Shown: positions 6,679 to 12,846 of the stretch, one piece after another
Layout: each line of letters opens with the position of its first letter
How positions within the stretch are numbered: the stretch's first letter is position 1
Assembly (NCBI GenBank): GCA_021791615.1
Contig: JAJYWG010000378.1
Span: 1 to 12,864 of the forward strand
Length of the DNA: 12,864 nucleotides
Source of the DNA: Actinomycetes bacterium
GTDB taxonomy: Bacteria; Actinomycetota; Acidimicrobiia; Acidimicrobiales; RAAP-2
Reading direction: 5' to 3'
The notes under the pieces: generated by a model
What the model saw: the letters and a program-made list of their open reading frames with translations, nothing else
Databases searched by the model: none
What the model was told of the DNA's origin: nothing
Translations under genes and position numbers: made by a program

Positions 6679-7440
6679 TCAGGGGTCGCCGGGTGTCGAA
6701 CGATCGCTATGGGCAATGGCCTCGTCGTGAAGGCTGGCGCGGAACCTCGCGTCGTAGCCATCGCCAAGTGCCTGGAGGGCGGCGCGGCAGTCACCGGTGT
6801 AGGTCGGACCGTGCATCGTGGCGATCGTCCGAGGAGCGAATTGAGCAAGGCTGCGGATCCTTGGTGCGGTCGATGCCGTAAGGGCGGTGGGGCGAAAGCG
6901 ATCTTCGCCGTCGAGCGCTGGGGTGACGATGTCACCCTCACTCGTCGGCTGGACTCGGCCCGGGATGGTGAAGAGATCGCCAGCGAAGAGGGTGGCCGTC
7001 GTCGTCTCGAAGAGCAGCGCCGCTTCCCATCCGTGGGGGAGTTGCGGCGTATCGATCCACACCACACGCTTTGCACCGAGGTCCAATGAAGCTCCGTCGG
7101 CCAGTGAGTGGGGCTGGCGGTCGGCCATATCGTCGAGCGAGACGCTTACGCCGAGCGTCCCGTGGACCACGGTGGCTCTCGGAGCGAGGGCCAACCAGTC
7201 GTTCATGGCGCCGCACTCGTCGGCCTCGATGTGGCCGAAGCTCACCCATCGCACGCTACGAGGGTCGAGCACGCGAGCCAACGCCTGTTGCACCTGGGGA
7301 AAGAGGCGGCGGTGCCCGAGGTGGAAGACCAGCGGCTCCTCGTCGACGACGAGGAACTGGTTGAACACCATCCCCGGGGGGTCGCGATAGGTCGAGAGGC
7401 GGTAGATGCCGTCGGCGACCTCGGTGACGCTCGTGTCCAT
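6679..7440 (-). CDS. MBL-fold metallo-hydrolase, ODP (diiron) type
   Basis: A 253-residue metallo-beta-lactamase-fold protein of the oxygen-binding diiron (ODP, flavodiiron-like) branch. The opening VTEVADGIYRLST and MVFNQFLVVDEEPLVFHLG match the group. The usual HxHxDH is replaced by the ODP-type HIEADE (H70, E72, D74, E75). Further ligands are H136 in LPHGWEA, D155 in AGDLF and H210 in TMHGPTYTGD. True flavodiiron proteins have a histidine where E75 stands and a fused flavodoxin domain, absent here. Roles in O2/NO handling or as a hydrolase are both open. The ATG at 7438-7440 has AAAGGA eight bases upstream; the same frame is open far beyond it but only in non-homologous sequence. It lies 419 bases downstream of a TetR gene on the same strand. 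Cytosolic, no signal peptide. Confidence 0.88.
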   Translation of the reverse strand: MDTSVTEVADGIYRLSTYRDPPGMVFNQFLVVDEEPLVFHLGHRRLFPQVQQALARVLDPRSVRWVSFGHIEADECGAMNDWLALAPRATVVHGTLGVSVSLDDMADRQPHSLADGASLDLGAKRVVWIDTPQLPHGWEAALLFETTTATLFAGDLFTIPGRVQPTSEGDIVTPALDGEDRFRPTALTASTAPRIRSLAQFAPRTIATMHGPTYTGDCRAALQALGDGYDARFRASLHDEAIAHSDRSTPGDP

Positions 7441-7476
7441 GCCCTGAGTCCTTTGTGTCGGCGAAACCCTGCCGGG

Positions 7477-7513
7477 CCGATCAGTAGGGATCGGACGGCG
7501 TACGGGGATCGGA
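7477..7513 (-). promoter_or_regulatory. GATCGG repeats upstream of the MBL gene
   Basis: On the plus strand, GGGATCGGA occurs at 7487-7495 and 7505-7513, exactly 18 bases apart, and an inverted copy CCGATC at 7477-7482 pairs with GATCGG at 7489-7494. The cluster sits 37-73 bases before the MBL start codon, where promoter and operator elements would be. No matching site is seen near the neighbouring TetR. The function is inferred. Confidence 0.35.
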
Positions 7514-7574
7514 ACCCGACGCGACAGTGTAAAGCGGGCTACCGGTCCTGGGTCACTGCGTTCGGAGAGGCGGG

Positions 7575-7691
7575 CTAGGGCGCCCACGGTGGCTTCCGGG
7601 GCCCGCGCAGCCTGGGCTTGCCGTCGCACCCGCAGTTGGGGCATGGAGGCCTGCGGCATGTGGGGCAGGGGGAGTGGGTCGTGATCCCGCG
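7575..7691 (-). other. Possible cysteine-rich remnant, TetR-MBL gap
   Basis: The 419-base gap 7441-7859 holds no recognisable gene. One minus-strand frame, open for 38 codons and bounded by TAG on both sides, reads CPTCRRPPCPNCGCDGKPRL followed by a proline/arginine-rich tail. This carries two CPxC knuckles like a zinc ribbon. It has no ATG, GTG or TTG start, so it is either a gene remnant or chance. The gap also holds a perfect 14-base palindrome, ACCGCCCGGGCGGT, at 7736-7749. Confidence 0.2.
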
Positions 7692-7859
7692 CTATCCGCA
7701 GGGGTCGCAGCAGTTGACCGACCATGTTTAGGGCAACCGCCCGGGCGGTATAGGAAGGCGCTGACCTGGGGGTTTGTCGGCGTGAGGCTCGAAGTCGCTC
7801 GATGCGCCGGGGGCCGGTCAGCCGGGGGCGTTCGACGGAACAATCAGCGGCCGCCCGCC

Positions 7860-8747
7860 TCACGCGTGCCCGTCGTGTCGGGGCAAGATCCATTGAGGGC
7901 CGCTGAGGGTGGCCAAGGCTTGGCGGACCATGGCCACCCGTTCCGGGCCCCACTTGACCGCCGGGTCGGGTTCGAAAAAGGCGAACGCGATGGCGGCCAT
8001 ACCCGTGGCAACCACTGACCACTCCTCGACGCCCGAGGCGCCGAAGGGGCTTGCGTTCAGTCGTTCGCTTACGAGCTCGGGCATCGAAAGTGACATGAGG
8101 ATAAGGCCGCGGCTGATCGCCCCGACCAGCGTGGCCAGGAGCTCGTAACCAGCACCGAGCTCCGGCCGTAGCCGGTAGCCGAACAAGCTGGCCAGGTGCT
8201 CCCAGGCCCGCGCCACCCGGGCTATGAAACCCCGCTGCGAACGAGCCAGGGTCTCTTGCACCTCGTCGCGCAGTGGGCCTGCCGGCAAGCTCATGAACGT
8301 GGCGTGGAGGGCGAGGTACGTGCGCCATTCGGGGGAGCGGTAGAGGGTCTCGAAGTCGGCGGCGGCCGCCTGGCGCAACAGTTCCACCAAGAGCCCGCGG
8401 CGGCCCTCGGCCGTCTCCAACCAGCTATCGTGCTCGGCAGCCACAGCCTTGACCAGCCTGACGATGGCCTCCTGGTCGGTGGCGCTTGGTACGGCCGCCT
8501 CGGCCAGCACCTTCACGAGGTCGCTTATGAAGAGGTCCTTGTACGGCCAGCGGCGGTAGACGGAGCTGCGGGAGACGTCGGCCTCCCGGATCACGTCCTC
8601 CATGCTGATGCTGTCCAGGCTGACCGTGAGGCCGGTGCGTTTCACCCCATTGAGTGCAGCCTGGAGCATCCTGCGCTCGGTCTCGGCGTCGGGCAGCCTG
8701 CGGCCACGCCGGGCCAGGCCGGTGGGCGGTCCTGCAACGTCGTTCAT
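7860..8747 (-). CDS. TetR family regulator (long C-terminal domain)
   Basis: A 295-residue TetR-family repressor, longer than the usual 190-220. The N-terminal domain has ETERRMLQAALNGVKRTGL (22-40) and the helix-turn-helix SISMEDVIREADVSRSSVYR (46-65), then RWPYKDLFISDLVKVLAEAA. The large all-helical C-terminal half, including AEHDSWLETAEGRRGLLVEL and the WSVVATGMAAIAFAFF segment, would bind a ligand; I do not recognise its class. The ATG at 8745-8747 has GAGG five bases upstream. A minus-strand promoter and a perfect palindrome covering its -10/+1 region lie 23-63 bases before the start, which suggests autorepression. The DUF385 gene diverges from the same spacer and the MBL gene lies downstream; either may be a target. 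Confidence 0.9.
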   Translation of the reverse strand: MNDVAGPPTGLARRGRRLPDAETERRMLQAALNGVKRTGLTVSLDSISMEDVIREADVSRSSVYRRWPYKDLFISDLVKVLAEAAVPSATDQEAIVRLVKAVAAEHDSWLETAEGRRGLLVELLRQAAAADFETLYRSPEWRTYLALHATFMSLPAGPLRDEVQETLARSQRGFIARVARAWEHLASLFGYRLRPELGAGYELLATLVGAISRGLILMSLSMPELVSERLNASPFGASGVEEWSVVATGMAAIAFAFFEPDPAVKWGPERVAMVRQALATLSGPQWILPRHDGHA

Positions 8748-8769
8748 CCCGGCCTCGCTAATCGGGTAT

Positions 8770-8783
8770 GAGTCTTTAGACTC
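8770..8783. promoter_or_regulatory. Perfect palindrome, candidate TetR operator
   Basis: GAGTCTTTAGACTC is a perfect inverted repeat with six-base arms and a two-base centre. It overlaps the last bases of the candidate -10 box of the minus-strand TetR gene and extends over the expected transcription start. This is the classic place for TetR autorepression. Binding is inferred. Confidence 0.6.
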
Positions 8784-8810
8784 TATATCTCAAGTTCCAA
8801 CATCTGTGAC
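8782..8810 (-). promoter_or_regulatory. Candidate promoter of the TetR gene at 7860-8747
   Basis: Read on the minus strand, GTCACA (8805-8810) and TATAGA (8782-8787) are separated by 17 bases. Each matches the sigma70-type consensus at four of six positions, in a locally AT-rich stretch. They lie 35-63 bases before the TetR start codon. Confidence 0.4.
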
Positions 8811-8901
8811 TGTAGTACAAAGCTCGGCGACGACACCGTTGCATGCAAGCAATGGCTGCGAAGGGTGCAGGGCCTCGGAGGAAGGCTTTGGAGGAGGATG
8901 A

Positions 8902-8976
8902 GTGAACGGTCACGCAGGTAGCCAGCCAGCTGACAATCGAGCCTGGGGCAGTTATGTCCAAACAAACGCGGGGTGA
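8902..8976 (+). CDS. Possible 24-codon leader peptide before DUF385 gene
   Basis: A GTG at 8902 follows a very strong GGAGGAGG (8890-8897) and opens a 24-residue frame (MNGHAGSQPADNRAWG and eight more) that ends at 8976, 20 bases inside the DUF385 gene. The DUF385 ATG itself has only a weak upstream GGGG, so its translation may be coupled to this short frame. An alternative ATG at 8898 would give a seven-residue peptide. There is no homology to support either; it may instead mark a mis-set start. Confidence 0.3.
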   Translation: MNGHAGSQPADNRAWGSYVQTNAG

Positions 8977-9424
8977 CAGGCGGCGAGCGCTGTACGCCGG
9001 TGGGCACCCGACAGAGGAGGCGAAGGCGGTCCATCGCCGCTTCGTCCACGGCCCGCTCCCTCGGCTCTTGCCTATCGCGGCCGTGCTCCAGGTACGAGGG
9101 CGGACGAGCGGGAGGGCCATTGAGCTCCCGCTTGCGACCGTCCGTTTCCACGGCGCCTGGTACCTCGCTTCGATGCTGGAAGCCACGCCCAACTGGGTGG
9201 AGAACGTCCGGGCAGCCAACGGCCAGGCAAGGCTCCTCCACGGCCGCTGGCGCGATGTGTCGCTCGTAGAAGTCCCTGCGTCCGAGCGTGCCCCGGTCCT
9301 GAAGCGGTACCTCGTCTTTGCATGGTCGGCGCGAGCCCATTTCTCCATCGACTGGCGGGCTCCCATTGAAGACTACGAGCGGGTTGCGGGGCTGCACCCT
9401 GTGTTCCGCATCGAGGCGCGATAA
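8954..9424 (+). CDS. DUF385 / F420H2-dependent nitroreductase-like protein
   Basis: A 156-residue protein of the deazaflavin(F420)-dependent nitroreductase/quinone reductase family (Ddn-like, split-barrel fold). Recognisable segments are LPIAAVLQVRGRTSGRAIEL (40-59), the RGRxSG-type loop that contacts the cofactor phosphate, then FHGAWYLASMLEATPNWVEN (65-84) and NVRAANGQARLL. F420 is typical of Actinobacteria and some archaea, supporting the assignment of the organism. No membrane segment. The start is uncertain: the ATG has a weak ribosome site while a strong one lies about 55 bases upstream before a short open frame. No in-frame start codon of the usual kinds exists between a TGA at 8903 and 8954, so the ATG is the best choice. 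It diverges from the TetR gene and may be regulated by it. Confidence 0.87.
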   Translation: MSKQTRGDRRRALYAGGHPTEEAKAVHRRFVHGPLPRLLPIAAVLQVRGRTSGRAIELPLATVRFHGAWYLASMLEATPNWVENVRAANGQARLLHGRWRDVSLVEVPASERAPVLKRYLVFAWSARAHFSIDWRAPIEDYERVAGLHPVFRIEAR

Positions 9425-9501
9425 GTCCGAGCGAGGCTCAGGGCCAGAGCCGAGGCGTGGTGGACCGGGCACCCGCCGCTCGGGCCGTCGAAACCTGACC
9501 C

Positions 9502-9549
9502 CCATAAGGATCGGGTCTATTACGGCCATAAGGACCGGGTCTGCTACGG
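9502..9549. repeat. Two tandem 24-bp repeats in a convergent gap
   Basis: Copies at 9502-9525 and 9526-9549, each of the form CCATAAGGAYCGGGTCTRYTA plus CGG, differ at three positions and abut exactly. They lie in the 204-base gap between the convergent DUF385 and metF-like genes. In one plus frame they read as an eight-residue repeat (HKDRVYYG, HKDRVCYG) followed by a CSAC motif, but no start codon or homology supports a gene. Confidence 0.85.
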
Positions 9550-9628
9550 CGCCGGGCGAACCTTGCGCTGGGCACCCGAGGCGGGCCGGACGGGAGTGTG
9601 CTCGGCGTGCCGTGCCTTCCGGCGCCAC

Positions 9629-10465
9629 CTAAGACCGTTTGAGTGGGAGACAGTGGCACTGCATCGGTCTTTGGGGCTGCTGCACGGGGCGCCGGAGCAG
9701 TGTCTCAAGCCGCCGAGCGACCTCCCGGTAGCGGCGGACCGGAATGAGGTGCACGCCGGCGAAGGCGTCTGATTCTCGGGCCCGCGCAAGCATCTCACAG
9801 GCGTAGTCAACGCCAGCGGAGGGGTCGTCGGCGAGCCTGGTCAACAGCCAGTCCGGGATAGCAAGTTGCGGGATGTCGGCACTGAGCTTGCGGCCCATCC
9901 CGGCACTGGCCACCACCATGACCCCGGCATATACCGGGCCGTTAAAGGTGACGGCCTCCCGCCAGCGCAGAAGTTGGCCCCAGGAGAACCCCACCTGGGC
10001 GAAGAGGAAGTCCGCTTCGGCCTTCCATGACGGTACAGGGCCCAGGGCCGACGAGACTCCTATGCGGATGCTATCTGTGCCGGCGTAGTGCTCAGCGGCG
10101 AAGAGGCGGGCTTGTTCGATCATCGTCCGGACAGTCAGGTCGTCGGATCGCCGTCCCGACTCTGGCCGGTCTCCGTATACGAAAAGGAACTCGCGAACGC
10201 CGTAGGCCGCGGCGGTGAGGAGGTCCCGACGGAACCCCAGGGTGTTGCGGTCCCGAGCGTTGAGGCAAGCAATCGCTTTGCCACCCATCAAGAGCACCTC
10301 ATGAGCCACGGCGATGCTCGACACCGTCGCCCGGCCGATGTGATTGTCAGGGATGAGGAACCTAGAGGAGACGGAGCTGAGCACCCCGATCTGGTGACGC
10401 ACCGTTCGGAGATCGGGGCTGGTAGCCGGTTCGATCTCGCACACCACGTCGAACCCCTCGCTCAT
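9629..10465 (-). CDS. MetF-like methylenetetrahydrofolate reductase
   Basis: A 278-residue TIM-barrel protein of the methylenetetrahydrofolate reductase superfamily, which reduces 5,10-methylene-THF to 5-methyl-THF for methionine synthesis. It shows the CEIEPATSPDL opening (E11 at the place of the catalytic glutamate of the FEFFPP motif), a LNARDRN segment (68-74), REFLFVYGDRPESG (91-104, equivalent to the LRGDxP motif), EADFLFAQVGF (150-160, equivalent to the ITQFFF strand) and AGVHLIPV (236-243). It is divergent from E. coli MetF, so the true substrate or electron donor may differ; some actinobacterial relatives are flavin-poor. The ATG at 10463-10465 is chosen because homology begins at FDVVCEIEP; the ribosome site is weak. 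It stands alone between a convergent gene and the degraded ABC cluster. Confidence 0.82.
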   Translation of the reverse strand: MSEGFDVVCEIEPATSPDLRTVRHQIGVLSSVSSRFLIPDNHIGRATVSSIAVAHEVLLMGGKAIACLNARDRNTLGFRRDLLTAAAYGVREFLFVYGDRPESGRRSDDLTVRTMIEQARLFAAEHYAGTDSIRIGVSSALGPVPSWKAEADFLFAQVGFSWGQLLRWREAVTFNGPVYAGVMVVASAGMGRKLSADIPQLAIPDWLLTRLADDPSAGVDYACEMLARARESDAFAGVHLIPVRRYREVARRLETLLRRPVQQPQRPMQCHCLPLKRS

Positions 10466-10578
10466 CCCAACGACGCTACTTGCCCTGCCACTCGCAGTCA
10501 CAGAGAACTTCGCCCTGGGGCGAGCTGTCTGCCAGGGGTCGTTCGCCGGCCCAAGGGGATGAAGATCCTGGCGCTGCG

Positions 10579-11071
10579 CTACGAGCTCCTGGTCCTGCGG
10601 ACCCTACGGGCCTCTGAACCACCAAACGCCTCACAACCTCGCCGGCCGGTGCCTGCGGGGCCTAGGCGGGGACGGGCCATGACGCGGTCTCCGATCTCTC
10701 GGGTGGCGCCGAACTCCATGGACAGCGGCAATGCCACAGCGGTGAGCCCTTGGAAGAAGATGGCCGAAGCGACGAGTCCGGGGAGCGCGACGGTGGCCAG
10801 GCTCTGACCGGCAATCTGTCCGAAGCGAGCGGCGCCGATGTGGGGGTAGAGGATTAGGTGAAGACAAAGACGAACATGAGCGGGTTGAGCACGGTTCGGA
10901 GAAGAACGTGGAGGGCGTGTGCATGAGCACCCGCAGGTCGCGAGCGATCAATGCAGTGAATGAGGCGGGGATGATCCGCCACTGCTCGGCTCGAAGGTTG
11001 CCATAGCGGTGCTGGGCTCCATCGTGCGCGCCCGACTCGGACAGTGTGGTTGCGTTGGGGGTTCCAGTCAC
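10579..11071 (-). pseudogene. ABC-2 (DrrB-type) permease remnant, frameshifted
   Basis: Remains of a membrane permease of daunorubicin-resistance-type ABC exporters, readable in three successive frames. It opens at GTG 11069-11071 after a strong AAGGAGG with WRIIPASFTALIARDLRVLM. A one-base slip near 10900-10906 continues LLRTVLNPLMFVFVFT to a TAA at 10854-10856. A second slip there continues YPHIGAARFGQIAGQSLATV, LPGLVASAIFFQGLTAVALP and MEFGATREIGDRVMA. Homology ends there (about 10675); the remaining membrane helices are absent, although the frame stays open to 10579. The start overlaps the 3' end of the ABC ATPase remnant, as in functional drrA-drrB pairs. With two frameshifts and a missing C-terminal half it cannot make a working permease. 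Confidence 0.8.
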
Positions 11072-11927
11072 GGAGCCTCCTTCCGGTAAGCGAGATGAAC
11101 ACTTTTTCGAGCGTCGTCTCCGAGACGGACAGATCCAGCAGTCCGCTTCCTACTTTGCGATGAGCTGGGGCACCAGTCCGTCTCGTGCCGAGGTGAGCAC
11201 CTTGACCCCGTTCTCTTCGGCCAAGACCCCTTCGACGCCGTGCAGGGTTTCGAGTTGTTGGAACAGGCGAGGTGAGGGCGGCGCCTTGAGTCGAAGCTCG
11301 ACGGTGGCCGCGGTGGCCACGCTGCGCTTGAGCGCTTCAGGTGCGTGCGTCACAGACGAGGATCCGACCGTGATCCATGATGGCGACCCGGTCGAAGAGC
11401 CGGTCGGCCTCGTCCATGGAGTGGGTGGTCAACACGACCGCCGATCGTTCCCGCTCACGCAGCTTACGGATGAGCTCCCATAAGGCGAGCCGGGACTGCG
11501 GATCCAGCCACGCCGTCGGTTCATCCAAAAACAGCACGCTTGGACGGTGGGCGAGCGCCCGGGCCAACTGTGCCCGCTGAGCGAGGCCACCCGAAAGGCG
11601 GTCGACCCTTTCGTGGCGGCGATGGGCCAGATCGAAGGATTCCAGTAGATCGCTGCTGCGCTGCTTCGCCTCCCGGCGTGACAGACCGAAGAACCGACAG
11701 TGAAAGTACAGGTTCTCTCCCACCGACAGCGAGCGATCCAATGTGTTGACCTGGCTGACCACGCCGAGGTGCCGCCGCGCCAGCGAACCATGAGCCACCA
11801 CATCCACGCCGGCTAGGGTGACCCGGCCGGCGGTCGGCCGCGCTCTGGTGGCTGCAACCGAGATGGTTGAGGTCTCGCCCGCCCCCGTTCGGGCCCAACA
11901 GGCCGAAGATCTCGCCCGCATGTACCC
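11066..11927 (-). pseudogene. ABC transporter ATP-binding protein (DrrA-type) remnant
   Basis: The ATPase of a DrrA-type drug exporter, mostly preserved but broken. Starting at 11927 it reads HAGEIFGLLGPNG. In the Walker A an extra G changes frame and the invariant lysine codon reads GAG (GAGETS). The body then runs intact: VVSQVNTLDRS (Q-loop), LSGGLAQRAQLARAL (signature, LSGGQ altered), LFLDEPTAWLDP (Walker B) and LTTHSMDEAD (H-loop). A four-base duplication (TGCG TGCG, 11342-11349 plus strand) shifts the frame after ILVCDA; the C-terminal domain PEALKRSVATAATVELRL follows in another frame to a TAG at 11150-11152. A further one-base slip gives LLDLSVSETTLEKVFISLTG, the usual DrrA end. The first 30 or so residues are missing, replaced by an ArsR fragment. 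An open frame spans 11337-12065 but lacks a working P-loop. Confidence 0.83.
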
Positions 11928-12157
11928 CAGCTCGGCCATGTAAGCGGAAACGGTCGACTGAGCCAGCCCCACCCTGGCCCGGATGTGGTCACGCACACGC
12001 CAACCTCGTACGGATCGGCGATCGCCCCGTCCAAGTCGAAGTTGCGCTCCAGATCGCGCAGCCACCGAAGCACCTGCATCCGCGTCGGGTTCGCCGGTGC
12101 CCGTAGGGCCTGTATCAGATGGACGGCCTCTGCTGGGAGACGCTCATCCCCACCCAC
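11928..12157 (-). pseudogene. ArsR/SmtB-type regulator remnant fused to ABC gene
   Basis: The N-terminal two thirds of an ArsR-family winged-helix repressor. LIQALRAPANPTRMQVLRWL and RDLERNFDLDGAIAD, then PYEVGVCV, read in one frame from GTG 12155-12157. After a one-base slip near 11988-11996 the recognition helix HIRARVGLAQSTVSAYMAEL reads in the next frame. At 11927/11928 the sequence jumps straight into the ABC ATPase (HAGEIFGLL), so the rest of the ArsR wing, any spacer and the ABC gene's start have been lost together. An ATG at 12145-12147 (MSVSQQRPSI, then TGA) may be the original start, with yet another slip. Intact ArsR genes often sit directly upstream of such exporters, so this was probably the operon's regulator. 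Confidence 0.75.
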
Positions 12158-12159
12158 AC

Positions 12160-12646
12160 CGTAGCTAGCTCAGGCGGCAGGAGGGCATGGAATTTCTCTT
12201 GCCGGGAGAGGTACCCTGTTGCCCTGGCGTCGCTAGGGTCGCGCCGGAGCTGGCTCCGGGCGACGATCACCGCCCCGACGTCGGGGCCGAGGGCGCCGTG
12301 TGCTCGGAAGGTGGCGCGTGGCGGTGCGGTCAGCGTCCCACAAGCGCCCGAAGCGGGCGACGAAGCTTGATAGGCCTCGGGGGGGCTGGGGGTGGTGAAC
12401 ACCTAGGCAAGCTCGGACATCTGGGCGGCTTCGGCAAGGTCGTCGCAGAGCGCTTCGACCAGCCCGGCCTTCGATCCAGACTGGTAGTGCAGCGTCGCCC
12501 GGGCCACGTCGCTTCGCTTGGCGACGACCTCGACGCTGAACTGGGGCCGTGGCTTGTGAGGGGATGAGCAAAGCGGTGGGCGCCGTGAGGGCGACGGCCG
12601 TGCGCGCCGGCGCTTCGAGGCCGAAACGCCGGGTGAGGGGCTCCAC
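12160..12646 (-). pseudogene. TetR family regulator remnant
   Basis: A degraded TetR-family gene read in at least two frames. A conserved helix-turn-helix, QFSVEVVAKRSDVARATLHY, followed by QSGSKAGLVEALCDDLAEAA, ends at an in-frame TAG (12403-12405). The same frame resumes VFTTPSPPEAYQA, a slip gives SSFVARFGRLWDADRTATR, and a slip back gives GALGPDVGAVIVARSQLRRD. The N-terminal helix (ARTAVALTAPTALL) reads in yet another frame from the GTG at 12644-12646. These pieces are co-linear with a normal TetR protein, so this is one broken gene. It sits directly upstream of the ArsR remnant on the same strand. No part is likely to be functional. Confidence 0.72.
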
Positions 12647-12725
12647 GAGGAGGGAAGCTGCGCCGCCGCCTCAGCCTAGCCGTCGCTCGTGTCCCGACCG
12701 ACCGTGAGCGGACCGCCGACTAGAT

Positions 12726-12764
12726 GTTGGCTGGCGTCGGCGATGCGGTTGGCTGGCGCCGGCG
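12726..12764. repeat. 17-bp direct repeat
   Basis: GTTGGCTGGCGTCGGCG at 12726-12742 and GTTGGCTGGCGCCGGCG at 12748-12764 differ at one base and are five bases apart. They precede the inverted repeat at 12766. No coding sequence is recognised in 12650-12864. Confidence 0.85.
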
Positions 12765-12765
12765 G

Positions 12766-12846
12766 CGTTGGGCATTGTTTACTTACGCTATTTGCTATCA
12801 ATCCATGCCCAACGGCTCCCAAATGTAATCAATCCGACCCAACGGC
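12766..12846. repeat. Inverted and direct repeats around GCCGTTGGG
   Basis: CGTTGGGCAT at 12766-12775 is perfectly inverted as ATGCCCAACG at 12805-12814, with a 29-base AT-rich loop. The right arm belongs to a second repeat: ATCAATCC plus CCCAACGGC occurs at 12797-12816 and again at 12828-12846, about 30 bases apart. These look like protein-binding or recombination sites rather than coding sequence, but no known class is recognised. Confidence 0.6.

Noticed and set aside
6434..6730. 98-codon plus-strand frame after the pnkp remnant
   Set aside because: No ribosome site and no recognisable family; it runs into the MBL gene on the opposite strand.
6204..7076. Minus-strand open frame of 290 codons
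   Set aside because: It overlaps the MBL gene in another frame and the pnkp remnant antisense; composition is serine/arginine/proline-rich without domains.
8196..8771. Plus-strand open frame of 191 codons
   Set aside because: It is the antisense shadow of the TetR gene at 7860-8747 and has no ribosome site or homology.
10088..10807. Plus-strand open frame of 239 codons, including LALRYELLVLR, which recalls an IS integrase
   Set aside because: Most of it is antisense to the metF-like gene, and the integrase-like stretch is only about 11 residues with no DDE motif nearby.
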